NCBI GenBank assembly: GCA_024693285.1
Contig: JAILLE010000031.1
Coordinates: forward strand, 1 to 64,000
DNA from: Bacteroidales bacterium
Lineage (GTDB): Bacteria > Bacteroidota > Bacteroidia > Bacteroidales > UBA932
DNA: 64,000 nt
Direction of reading: 5' to 3'
Each line of letters opens with the position of its first letter. Within the stretch, counting starts at the first letter, position 1. Positions 43,069 to 51,583 of the stretch are shown here, piece after piece. A program made the position numbers and the translations under genes. The notes under the pieces were generated by a model. It was given only the letters and a program-made list of their open reading frames with translations. It was not told the origin of the DNA and searched no databases.

Positions 43069-44547
43069 ATGATAAGTCGTAGGTTATTAAGGGCCCTTGT
43101 GGTCATGGCTGGCGCTGCTATGGCAGCGATTTCTTGTACTCAGCACACTGTACAGAGTGGTTTTGACGAAAGCGCCATCGTTTTGTCGGTCGGGGTGGTC
43201 AGTGACGTTCATATAAACACTGGGCTTCCGGTGACTTCCCAGAAATGGGAATTCGCTCTGAATCAACTGTCTGTCAAGGCTTTGGAATCGGATAATGACG
43301 GCTTGGACGGGGTGTTGGTCGCGGGAGATTTGATCGACTATCCAAGCGAGGCTTTCATGCAGGAATTCAAGCGGGTCTATGAGTCTGTAATGGATCCTGT
43401 CAAAACGCCGTTGATCTATACCGTCGGGAATCATGATGTCCCGAATTACAAGTGGAGCGATACGATGGTCGGTGATGCTGAATATATTCGTAAAGCATTA
43501 GGGGATAATTATTTCCAGACAGATGTCGATATTGAGGCAGGAACCGGTCTCGAGTGCCGCCACTGCGTCATCGGTGATTATGATATCATAGCCATATCTC
43601 CTGACGGGACCAGTCCTGTAGTCTATGATCCCAAGGCGCTTGAATGGCTTGACAAAACGCTGTCTGAAGTCACATCGAAGAACCCTTCCAGGTACGTGAT
43701 CCTGATCACCCACCCGATGCTTTATGATACCGTCTACGGCAGTCTTCTCGGGGAGGCGGACGGCATATGGAAGTCTTATAGCCCGGGCTATTGGGCGACC
43801 AGGGAACTGCCCGAGATATTGTCAAAATATCCGCAGGTCGTGGCGTTTGGAGGGCATCTACATTTCCCTCTCAATGATCCCCGGAGCATTTGGCAAGGGG
43901 CTTTCACGGCTTTAGGATGCGGTTCCGTAAGGTATATGGCTATTGAGGCGGGCGGTTATGAGGATATGGCCGGACAGACCACGATGAATGACAAAGATGA
44001 GTTCTCACAGGGGCATCTGATCCAGTTCGACAAGAAAGGAAACATGATGATCCAAAGGATGGATTTCTATAACAAAGCCGTAATCGGGGAACCAATCATT
44101 ATTTCCAAGCCATCTAAAAACGGGAAGCATCTGGACGCGTATTCTTTCCATCTCCGTAAGGCGGCGAATGACTCTCCGGCACTGTCTTCGATAGATGTGG
44201 CCTTCGAGAAGTCTCCTGAGCCTTGGAAGAAGAGCGAGCCGGGCTATTTCTCGGTGAGTTTTCCCGCCGGGACTGATGATGAGTTTGTCCATCATTATGT
44301 CTTGACGTTGAGCAAGGGCGATGAGCTGATCATGAGCAAGAAGATCCTGGCGGATTTCTATAAGTACCCTCGGCCATCGATGATGAAGCCGGTCTGGAAA
44401 GTGAATATGAGCATATTCGACCTTATCGGAAGTGATGACTGGGCAGGCCAGGAACAATTTGAGCCTGGTTCCTATACAATCTCTCTTACCGCCTTTGATT
44501 CATGGGATGCGGCCAGTGAAACGCTTTCAAAAGAGATTGTGATATGA
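43069..44547 (+). CDS. Metallophosphoesterase lipoprotein with C-terminal beta domain
   Basis: 492 residues. The signal ends in AAMAAISC (lipobox). Calcineurin-like motifs are in order: VGVVSDVHINT (D-x-H), VLVAGDLIDY (GD), YTVGNHDVPN (GNHD), LITHPMLYDT (His) and FGGHLHFPLND (GHxH). Residues about 370-492 look like an immunoglobulin- or fibronectin-like beta domain (SIDVAFEKSPEPWKKS onward). It overlaps the following gene by 4 bp (ATGA), so the two are translated together. Substrate unknown; it may dephosphorylate glycans near the GH92 mannosidases. Confidence 0.85.
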   Translation: MISRRLLRALVVMAGAAMAAISCTQHTVQSGFDESAIVLSVGVVSDVHINTGLPVTSQKWEFALNQLSVKALESDNDGLDGVLVAGDLIDYPSEAFMQEFKRVYESVMDPVKTPLIYTVGNHDVPNYKWSDTMVGDAEYIRKALGDNYFQTDVDIEAGTGLECRHCVIGDYDIIAISPDGTSPVVYDPKALEWLDKTLSEVTSKNPSRYVILITHPMLYDTVYGSLLGEADGIWKSYSPGYWATRELPEILSKYPQVVAFGGHLHFPLNDPRSIWQGAFTALGCGSVRYMAIEAGGYEDMAGQTTMNDKDEFSQGHLIQFDKKGNMMIQRMDFYNKAVIGEPIIISKPSKNGKHLDAYSFHLRKAANDSPALSSIDVAFEKSPEPWKKSEPGYFSVSFPAGTDDEFVHHYVLTLSKGDELIMSKKILADFYKYPRPSMMKPVWKVNMSIFDLIGSDDWAGQEQFEPGSYTISLTAFDSWDAASETLSKEIVI

Positions 44548-46706
44548 GTAAATACTTGTTGATCGTATTTTTGCTCGTCACATCGGTCTCGCTTGCGAAC
44601 GCGGAAGGGATCGATCGTAAAGCGGTTGTCTCCCGGCACAATCCGGTGACCTATGTGTCATCCGCGAAAAGCCCCGTACAAGTCGGCAATGGCCGTTTCG
44701 CTTTCGGTGCGGACATAACCGGACTCCAAACCTTCCGTTCCTTCAACACATTGAGTGATTGGGGCTGGCATTCAAATCCTCTTCCGGACGGTATGTCCGT
44801 CGAGGACTACAAACCGGTGGTTCTGGAAACTTGGGGGACCCGTATCCCGTATATCCTGAACAATCCGGAATGTCCAGAGATATCCGATTGGCTTCGTTGG
44901 AACCCCCACAGGATCAATTTGGGACGAATAGGTTTCGTGCTGACAAAAGCGGATGGGGAACGTGCTGAGGAGAAAGATTTGAGTGACACTCGTCAGGAGA
45001 CTGATCTTTGGACCGGAATCGTGAATAGCCATTTTGCCCTGGAAGGAGTGCCGGTTTCTGTCAGGACAGCTTGCCATCCCACGATGGATCTGATTTCGAT
45101 TCACGTGGAATCACCTCTGGTTCAGTCTGGTAGGATAGGTCTTTTTGTGGATCTTCCATATTCCGATGGAAAGAGCATGCTGACTTCGGTCGGGGATTTC
45201 ACTTGTCCTGAAAAACACAAAAGCTCATTGTCCTCCCAAGGACCTGGTAGCGGAGTGATCACCCATGTTATGGATGATACAGAATATGAGATTGAACTTC
45301 ACTGGAAAGGGGATGCTGATCTTGCCCGGGTCAACGAAGGTGCCCATGAGTACCGTTTTGTCCCGTCTGGTGATGACAGTTTTGACGTCACAGTCCTTTT
45401 CCGGCCCTCAAGTATTCCGGAAATGGATACTCATGATATTGTGGCAGGGTCGAAGGGTGCGTCTCAGCTTGGGGTGGATGACGTGGAAAAAGCGTCGGCT
45501 GAAAGCTGGGAGAAGTATTGGATGACTGGCGCCGCTGTTGATCTGAGCGGGAGTTCCGATCCTCGATGGAAAGAACTGGAGCGTCGTATTGTCCTTTCAC
45601 AGTTTGTGTTGAGGCTCAACGAGACAGGAATATTCCCGCCTCAAGAAGCCGGACTTGTGAATAACGGTTGGTATGGACGTTTCCACTGGGAGATGATTTG
45701 GTGGCATGGGGCGCATTTCCTGCTTTGGAATCGTCCTGATTGTGTTGATGGCTACCTTTCGAAGTACGGAGCGTTCATGCGAGAGGCGGTCTCAAGGGCT
45801 TCTTCAGAAGGCCGGAAAGGGGCCAAATGGCCTAAATGCACTGGAAATTTCAATAGGGAGTGGCCTTGTGAGCCACATGCTGCTCTGTGTTGGCAACAAC
45901 CTCATCCAATCTGGTTCGCAGAGGAGGAATATCGCTTGAATCCGTCTCAGGAAGTACTTGACAGATGGACGGATGTGGTGATAAACACAGCCGATTATAT
46001 GGCCGATTATGTCTTTTGGGACAAGGCCGGAAAGCGTTTTGTGATAGGGCCGCCTGTCATTCCCGTTTCTGAGAACACGAAGATGCTGGAGACCATGAAC
46101 CCCATATTCGAGTTGGGCTATTGGCGTTTCGGTCTTCGAGTGGCGTTGGATTGGGCAAAACGACTCGGGCTGCCTGCCAAAAGGGTGAAGGCTTGGAAAG
46201 ACGTTCTCCGTAAACTCTCTGATCTTCCCACGGAGGATGGATATTACATCACTCACGAGGGAATGGTGGACATGTGGACCAACTATAATTTCGAGCATCC
46301 TGCCCTCACGGGTGTTTACGGATGGCTGCCGGGAGACGGTGTTGACATTGAGACTTTCCGGCGCACATTCCATCATGTTTTGGAGACATGGCAGATGGAC
46401 AGGATCTGGGGCTGGGATTATCCTATGCTCGCTATGGCCGCCGCCAGGCTTGGCGAACCCGAAACAGCTGTGGATTTGTTGTGTACTACCGCCCACAAGT
46501 TCAATTTCGACGATCACGGTTTGGCCGATATGTACCCTTTCCCGTATTTTCCGGCCAACGGTGGTCTATTGACCGCCGTGGCCATGATGTGCGCTGGTTG
46601 GGATGGTTTGCCTAAAGGTGTGGCCGGGTCGGTGGTGGAGAGTCCAGGCTTCCCGAAGGACGGCAGTTGGGTAGTCCGGTATGAAGGGTTCAACAAGATG
46701 ATGTGA
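44544..46706 (+). CDS. Exported six-hairpin glycosidase-like protein, family not assigned
   Basis: 720 residues with signal peptide MSKYLLIVFLLVTSVSLANA. The N-terminal part starts RHNPVTYVSSAKSPVQVGNG, similar in layout to the beta-sandwich of GH65, GH95 and GH92-like enzymes. The C-terminal half is an (alpha/alpha)6 barrel: WYGRFHWEMIWWHGAHFLLW, KCTGNFNREWPCEPHAALCW, TKMLETMNPIFELGYWRFGL, FEHPALTGVYGWLPGDG and RIWGWDYPMLAMAAARLGEP. Candidate acids are the Glu of FHWEMIWW and the Glu or Asp around FEHPAL and GWDYP. I do not recognise the CAZy family. Coupled to the metallophosphoesterase upstream. Confidence 0.65.
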   Translation: MSKYLLIVFLLVTSVSLANAEGIDRKAVVSRHNPVTYVSSAKSPVQVGNGRFAFGADITGLQTFRSFNTLSDWGWHSNPLPDGMSVEDYKPVVLETWGTRIPYILNNPECPEISDWLRWNPHRINLGRIGFVLTKADGERAEEKDLSDTRQETDLWTGIVNSHFALEGVPVSVRTACHPTMDLISIHVESPLVQSGRIGLFVDLPYSDGKSMLTSVGDFTCPEKHKSSLSSQGPGSGVITHVMDDTEYEIELHWKGDADLARVNEGAHEYRFVPSGDDSFDVTVLFRPSSIPEMDTHDIVAGSKGASQLGVDDVEKASAESWEKYWMTGAAVDLSGSSDPRWKELERRIVLSQFVLRLNETGIFPPQEAGLVNNGWYGRFHWEMIWWHGAHFLLWNRPDCVDGYLSKYGAFMREAVSRASSEGRKGAKWPKCTGNFNREWPCEPHAALCWQQPHPIWFAEEEYRLNPSQEVLDRWTDVVINTADYMADYVFWDKAGKRFVIGPPVIPVSENTKMLETMNPIFELGYWRFGLRVALDWAKRLGLPAKRVKAWKDVLRKLSDLPTEDGYYITHEGMVDMWTNYNFEHPALTGVYGWLPGDGVDIETFRRTFHHVLETWQMDRIWGWDYPMLAMAAARLGEPETAVDLLCTTAHKFNFDDHGLADMYPFPYFPANGGLLTAVAMMCAGWDGLPKGVAGSVVESPGFPKDGSWVVRYEGFNKMM

Positions 46707-46728
46707 ATAATATAAACGATTGATAAAC

Positions 46729-47484
46729 ATGAGATTCATCAGCTGGAATGTGAACGGCCTTCGGGCCTGCGCCGGCAAAGGCGATTTTGACAAGGCTTTC
46801 ACCGCTCTGGACGCGGACTTCTTCTGTCTACAGGAGACTAAGATGCAGCCCGGGCAGCTTGATCTGGAATACCTCGGTTACACTTCTTACTGGAATTCCG
46901 CCGAGAAGAAAGGATATTCAGGAACAGCGATTTACACCAAGCATCAACCTCTTTCGGTGACCTATGGGATAGGTGTTCCGGAGCATGACTCGGAGGGTCG
47001 TGTCATAACGCTGGAGATGCCTGATTTCTACCTGGTTTGCGTCTACACACCGAACTCCCAGGACGGCCTTCGCAGGCTTGATTACAGGATGGTTTGGGAC
47101 GACGCTTTCCGGGAATATGTCCTTGGACTTAAGGCCAGGAAAGGGGTCGTGATTTGCGGGGATATGAATGTCGCCCATCAGGAAATCGATATCAAAAACC
47201 CTAAGGCCAACCGCCGCAACGCCGGATTCACGGATGAGGAAAGGGACAAGTTTTCTGTTCTTCTGGACTCCGGATTCGTGGACACCTGGCGCTCTACCCA
47301 TCCCGATGAAGTGAAGTATTCCTGGTGGTCCTATCGTTTCAGGGCCAGGGAGAACAACGCCGGGTGGCGCATAGACTATTTCCTTGTGTCAGAAGACTTA
47401 AGAGATAAAATAGAATCAGCGGACATACATAACGAGATTTTCGGATCCGATCATTGTCCGGTCGAGTTGGTGCTGGCTCTTTGA
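46729..47484 (+). CDS. xth: Exodeoxyribonuclease III
   Basis: 251 residues from the ATG at 46729; an in-frame TTG nine bases earlier is less likely because the family begins MRFISWNVNGLRA. All catalytic motifs are present: FFCLQETKMQ (Glu), VCVYTPNSQ, VVICGDMNVAHQEIDI (Asp and Asn), WWSYRFRARENNAGWRIDYF (Asp), and GSDHCPVEL (Asp-His). It has no signal peptide, so it is the cytoplasmic AP endonuclease and 3'-5' exonuclease of base excision repair. It lies directly upstream of the secreted nuclease operon, whose -33 promoter element overlaps its stop codon; the adjacency may be chance. Confidence 0.95.
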   Translation: MRFISWNVNGLRACAGKGDFDKAFTALDADFFCLQETKMQPGQLDLEYLGYTSYWNSAEKKGYSGTAIYTKHQPLSVTYGIGVPEHDSEGRVITLEMPDFYLVCVYTPNSQDGLRRLDYRMVWDDAFREYVLGLKARKGVVICGDMNVAHQEIDIKNPKANRRNAGFTDEERDKFSVLLDSGFVDTWRSTHPDEVKYSWWSYRFRARENNAGWRIDYFLVSEDLRDKIESADIHNEIFGSDHCPVELVLAL

Positions 47485-47510
47485 TTTTTGAACATTTCAT
47501 TGTATATTAG
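47480..47510 (+). promoter_or_regulatory. Promoter of the secreted nuclease / TonB receptor operon
   Basis: TTTG at 47480-47483 and TATATTAG at 47503-47510 are 19 bases apart; the -7 box has one mismatch to TAnnTTTG. It begins within the xth stop codon and leaves a leader of about 28 bases before the ATG at 47544. Confidence 0.55.
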
Positions 47511-47543
47511 CAAACTGCGAGAATAACATATAATAGCGCTATA

Positions 47544-50294
47544 ATGAAAATCCAGAAATTGTTTTTGAGCATCCTCGCCGCGGCGTCATTATTCGCTGGC
47601 TGCAAGGAACCGGAGCCGGAACCATCAATTCCGACCCTTACTGTTGGTCAGACCGAACTCTCTTTTGAGCAGAACGGCGGAACCGGCAATATCACAGTGA
47701 CTTCCAACCGTCCCTGGACAATCTCCACCGATGCGGACTGGTTGGCTTTCAACCCTTCAAGCGGTAATGCCGCCGACGCTCCAGCGACGGTCACGGTGAC
47801 CGCTCTCGCCAATTCCTCCACCGACAGGACAGCCTCCTTCAAGGTCAAGACCGACTTTGATTTCAGGACTGTTGAGGTCTCCCAGAAAGGAGCCAAGGGC
47901 GAGGATCCTAACGTGACGCCTTCCGGAAGCGGAACCGCCAGCGATCCGTACAATGTGGCCGCGGCACTTGAGAAGGCCAAGAGCCTCCAGGCGTTCAACA
48001 CCAATGACGATCTGAATTCCTCCAACTCGGCTAATGTGTATACGGCCGGAAAGGTGGTCAGTGTCGACATTGACCCGAGCTACGGGAACGCCACTTATTA
48101 CATTTCGGCTGACGGAACCAGCACTGTCCAGCTTGAGGTCTACAGGGGCAAATATCTTGAAGGTGTCGCGTTCACCGACAAGGATCAGCTCAAGGTTGGA
48201 GACGATGTGGTGGTCTACGGAACACTCGTCAATTTCAAGGGTGACACCCCTGAATATACCACCGGAAGCAAGCTTATCTCTGTCAACGGTGAGACAAAGG
48301 CTCCTGAGATCGACTACACCAAGTACGAACTCATAACTGTCAGCGCGTTCATCGAGAAGGCCAACAGCAGCCAGTTCTACAGGCTGAAAGGAAAGGTCAG
48401 CAAGTTCAACAAGAACTTCTGCAGCTTCGACCTTACTGACGACAGCGGTACCATCTACGTATACAATGTCGCGAACAAGGACGATTGGAGCGAAAAGATT
48501 TCCAACGGAGGAACGGTCGAGCTTGCCGGTCTTTATACCCTCTACACGAACAAGACTACCGGCGCCACCCAGCATGAGGTGGTTAGCGCCCAGATCCTTA
48601 CCTTCGAGGCCGGTTCTGGTAGTGAAGAGATGGGCGAGCCTAAGGGAACAGGAACTCTCGCGGATCCTTACAATCCCGCCGGAGCCGCCGCGGCTGTCAA
48701 GGATCTGACTTGGACTTCCAATGACGACTACCAGTCGACAGACGATGTCTATGTCAAGGGTAAGATATCCCGCATAGCCGACAAGGGTACTTTCACGGAA
48801 GGAGGCACCTACGGTAACGCCTCGTTCTTCATTTCAGAGGACGGAGAGCCGAGCGGTGAGTTCCAGGTTTACAGGGTGCTTTATCTCGGCAACAAGAAGT
48901 TCGAGAGCGGCCAGACTGATATCAAGGTTGGTGATGAGGTCATCATCTATGGTAAACTGATGAATTACCATGGCAACACACCTGAGACCGTGTCCGGCAA
49001 GGCGTACCTGTATTCCCTCAACGGCGTGACTGGCGGTGACGATCCGGGTCCCGAACCTGGTAGTCCCGGATCGCTTGAGGATCCTTATACCCCTGCTGGT
49101 GCGGTTGCCGCTGTGAAGGATCTTACTTGGACATCCAACGAGGATTACGAGTCGACAGGCAATGTTTATGTCAAGGGTAAGATATCACGTATTGCCGACA
49201 AGGGTACCTACACCGATGGTGGTACTTTCGGCAACGCCTCGTTCTTCATATCCGAGGACGGTGAGCCGAGCGGTGAGTTCCAGGTCTACAGGGCGCTTTA
49301 TCTTGGCAACAAGAAGTTTGAGGAAGGTCAGACCGATATCAAGGTGGGTGATGAGGTCGTCATCTACGGTAAGTTGATGAACTACAGGAATAACACACCA
49401 GAGACCGTGTCCGGCAAGGCTTACCTGTATTCCCTCAATGGCGTGACCGGCGGTGACGATCCCGGTCCCGGGGGTGAATCCGAAGATCTAAAGACCGCGA
49501 CGATCGCTGAGTTCCTGGCAGCTGCCGACTCCAAGACCCAGCCTTATAAACTCACCGGAAAGGTCAGCAATATCGTCAACAATACTTACGGCAACTTCGA
49601 CCTGACTGACGCTACCGGAACCGTTTATGTCTACGGTCTTGTTGCCAAGGATCTTGGCGGTTACGGTCCCAATAAGGCTAATGACAAGTCCTTTGCCTCT
49701 ATTGGAATAAAGGAAGACGACGAAATCACGATCATCGGATATCGCGAGACATTCACCAACGATTCCGGTTCCAAAGACGAGGTTGTCGGTGCTTACTATG
49801 TAAGCGGAGCTAGCGGTAGCGGAGAGAACCCTGGCGGTGATACTCCAGGCGGAGACACACCTGGTGACGGTAGCTCCATCTCATGGAAGGGCCAAAGTGA
49901 TTGGACAGGAGTCGCTGATCAGGCTGAGACCATTACATTAAAATCGGGGAATATCACCATCACCGCGAAAAAGGAAAAAGCCTCGAATAAACCTACTGTC
50001 AACGCTTCCGCCAACGATTGTCGTGTCTATGCGAAGGGATCTGTGACCATCACAACGACGGGAGATGCGATGACCAGTATCGTATTCAATATCTCTAGCC
50101 AGGGTCAGAAGCGCTTGGCGGAGATCACGGCTAACACAGGAACAGTGGCGAAGCAAGCAAAGGGTGACAAGACGGTCACCTGGACGGGTTCAGCCAAGAC
50201 GGTTACCTTCACTGTGGGTGAAAAAGCTGTTTACGGTTCAGAAGGAGAAACGAAAGCCGGGCAATTTGATTTCTCAAGTATTGTAATCAAGTAA
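47544..50294 (+). CDS. Multi-domain BACON / OB-fold repeat lipoprotein
   Basis: 916 residues. Signal MKIQKLFLSILAAASLFAGC (lipobox Cys20). Residues about 30-115 are a BACON domain (NRPWTISTDADWLAFNPSSG). OB-fold-like units follow: about 129-250, 261-355 (YRLKGKVSKFNKNFCSFDLT), 368-500, 509-640 and 647-750 (YKLTGKVSNIVNNTYGNFDL), with a C-terminal beta-sandwich from about 778. The units starting at 368 and 509 are near-identical tandem copies. OB folds often bind nucleic acids or oligosaccharides. As first gene of an operon with a secreted nuclease, an EEP enzyme, a TonB receptor and a DUF5689 protein, it is a good candidate for a surface nucleic-acid binder, the SusD-like role of the locus. 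This function is inferred. Confidence 0.75.
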   Translation: MKIQKLFLSILAAASLFAGCKEPEPEPSIPTLTVGQTELSFEQNGGTGNITVTSNRPWTISTDADWLAFNPSSGNAADAPATVTVTALANSSTDRTASFKVKTDFDFRTVEVSQKGAKGEDPNVTPSGSGTASDPYNVAAALEKAKSLQAFNTNDDLNSSNSANVYTAGKVVSVDIDPSYGNATYYISADGTSTVQLEVYRGKYLEGVAFTDKDQLKVGDDVVVYGTLVNFKGDTPEYTTGSKLISVNGETKAPEIDYTKYELITVSAFIEKANSSQFYRLKGKVSKFNKNFCSFDLTDDSGTIYVYNVANKDDWSEKISNGGTVELAGLYTLYTNKTTGATQHEVVSAQILTFEAGSGSEEMGEPKGTGTLADPYNPAGAAAAVKDLTWTSNDDYQSTDDVYVKGKISRIADKGTFTEGGTYGNASFFISEDGEPSGEFQVYRVLYLGNKKFESGQTDIKVGDEVIIYGKLMNYHGNTPETVSGKAYLYSLNGVTGGDDPGPEPGSPGSLEDPYTPAGAVAAVKDLTWTSNEDYESTGNVYVKGKISRIADKGTYTDGGTFGNASFFISEDGEPSGEFQVYRALYLGNKKFEEGQTDIKVGDEVVIYGKLMNYRNNTPETVSGKAYLYSLNGVTGGDDPGPGGESEDLKTATIAEFLAAADSKTQPYKLTGKVSNIVNNTYGNFDLTDATGTVYVYGLVAKDLGGYGPNKANDKSFASIGIKEDDEITIIGYRETFTNDSGSKDEVVGAYYVSGASGSGENPGGDTPGGDTPGDGSSISWKGQSDWTGVADQAETITLKSGNITITAKKEKASNKPTVNASANDCRVYAKGSVTITTTGDAMTSIVFNISSQGQKRLAEITANTGTVAKQAKGDKTVTWTGSAKTVTFTVGEKAVYGSEGETKAGQFDFSSIVIK
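48645..49472 (+). repeat. Tandem 417 bp intragenic duplication (139 codons)
   Basis: Two adjacent copies of the same OB-fold unit; equivalent bases such as the VYVKGKISRIADKG codons lie 417 bp apart (48747 and 49164). DNA and protein are nearly identical over long stretches, so the duplication is recent or kept uniform by recombination. An older, more diverged unit precedes them near 47929-48300. Confidence 0.8.
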
Positions 50295-50295
50295 C

Positions 50296-51555
50296 TTGAA
50301 AGGTCGTAAAACATATTTCGGGTCATCAGTGGCGGCGTTTCTGGCGCTGTCACTGATGACCGTTTCGTGTGGGGGAGGTTCTGACATCAAGGAAGAACCT
50401 CTTGTCCCGCCGGTGGTCAGCATCAAAACCCAGAGCGTTTCCGGCGAGGCTGGCAGCCAGTTCATGACGGTCACCGCCACTGGCAGCTGGACGATCACGA
50501 CTTCAGCACCATGGATTACCGTCAGCCCTTCCAGTGGTACCGGTAACTCCAGCAATGTGGTGCTGAGCTATTCGGAGAACACCGACGCCATCCGAAACGC
50601 GACCGTGACAATCACCGGTCCGGGCGGCTCGGCCAGCGCCGGTATCACACAGAGCAAACTGGTTGTCCCAGTGCCTCCTACGCCTCCGGATCCGGGTCTC
50701 GGGCCTGATCCGGGCGGAGATGACGATCCGCCCCACCAGCCGGGAGAAGAGAACGGTTACGGTTACAAGACCGCACCTCAAGGTTGGCTGGAACTAGCTG
50801 AGACTAAGGAAGATGACGGTCTGGAGTTCTTCACTCATTACATGACTCTCGGCACCGCCACGGTCAGGAACTATTCGTTCTACTGGGACTATGACAACCT
50901 TGTCGCCCCTTGGGTGGCTTATCCTCTCTGCGCAGGCAATATCGGCAATGGCGGCCGTTCGGACCAATGGGGTCTCGATCCTCTCCTTCCGGACAAAAAG
51001 CAGCCGGTCCTGTTCAAGGCATATTCCAACTTCGGCTCCAGAGGTCACCAGATACCATCCGCGGACAGGCTCAATCGGGACGCTAACATCCAGACCTTCT
51101 ATTTCACGAATATGACTCCGCAGGATTATGACTTCAACGGAGGCATTTGGGCTGTGCTTGAAGGCAAGGTTCGTGAATGGGCTAAAAAAACCGGTGCGAC
51201 CACCGGCACGGACACCCTGTACGTGGTCACCGGTTGTTACATAGGGAATTCCACAAGGAAAGCGTTTGATAACAATGGCAAGGCCGTAGCGGTCCCCGAG
51301 GGATATTTCAAGGCTTTGCTGCGTTACAAGGACAACACTTCGGTCGGCCATGGCGGATTCATGGCTTGCGCGTTCTATCTGACGAACAAGAATGAGCACG
51401 GATCGAAAATCACAAAGGAAATGAGCATGTCAATCTCCGACCTTGAGAAGAAGTTGGGTTACAAACTGTTCGTTAACCTTGACGCCAAGGTCGGCGCCGA
51501 GACCGCCAAAACAATTAAAGAAGAGAATCCCGCCAACGTAAGCTGGTGGTGGTAA
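50296..51555 (+). CDS. Secreted DNA/RNA non-specific endonuclease with N-terminal BACON-like domain
   Basis: 419 residues. There is no ATG before residue 21; the TTG at 50296, one base after the previous stop, gives a lipoprotein signal (MKGRKTYFGSSVAAFLALSL then MTVSC), so TTG is taken as the start. Residues about 40-120 are BACON-like (GSWTITTSAPWITVSPSSGT), a Pro/Gly/Asp linker follows, and residues about 160-415 are a NucA/Serratia-type nuclease (PF01223): SRGHQIPSADR with catalytic His251, FTNMTPQDYDFNGGIWAVLE (Asn for metal), and YVVTGCYIGN. The usual Asp of DRGH is Ser248 here. It is expected to cut DNA or RNA at the cell surface. Confidence 0.85.
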   Translation: MKGRKTYFGSSVAAFLALSLMTVSCGGGSDIKEEPLVPPVVSIKTQSVSGEAGSQFMTVTATGSWTITTSAPWITVSPSSGTGNSSNVVLSYSENTDAIRNATVTITGPGGSASAGITQSKLVVPVPPTPPDPGLGPDPGGDDDPPHQPGEENGYGYKTAPQGWLELAETKEDDGLEFFTHYMTLGTATVRNYSFYWDYDNLVAPWVAYPLCAGNIGNGGRSDQWGLDPLLPDKKQPVLFKAYSNFGSRGHQIPSADRLNRDANIQTFYFTNMTPQDYDFNGGIWAVLEGKVREWAKKTGATTGTDTLYVVTGCYIGNSTRKAFDNNGKAVAVPEGYFKALLRYKDNTSVGHGGFMACAFYLTNKNEHGSKITKEMSMSISDLEKKLGYKLFVNLDAKVGAETAKTIKEENPANVSWWW

Positions 51556-51583
51556 TAATCAGCGATAACATTAAGACAACCAA

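Noticed and set aside
46729..47484. xth as a dedicated member of the secreted nuclease system
   Set aside because: It lacks a signal peptide, has housekeeping exonuclease III motifs, and the operon has its own promoter after it.
47503..47510. The TTTG at 47487-47490 as -33 element of the nuclease operon
   Set aside because: Only 12 bases from the -7 box; the TTTG at 47480-47483 has the right 19-base spacing.
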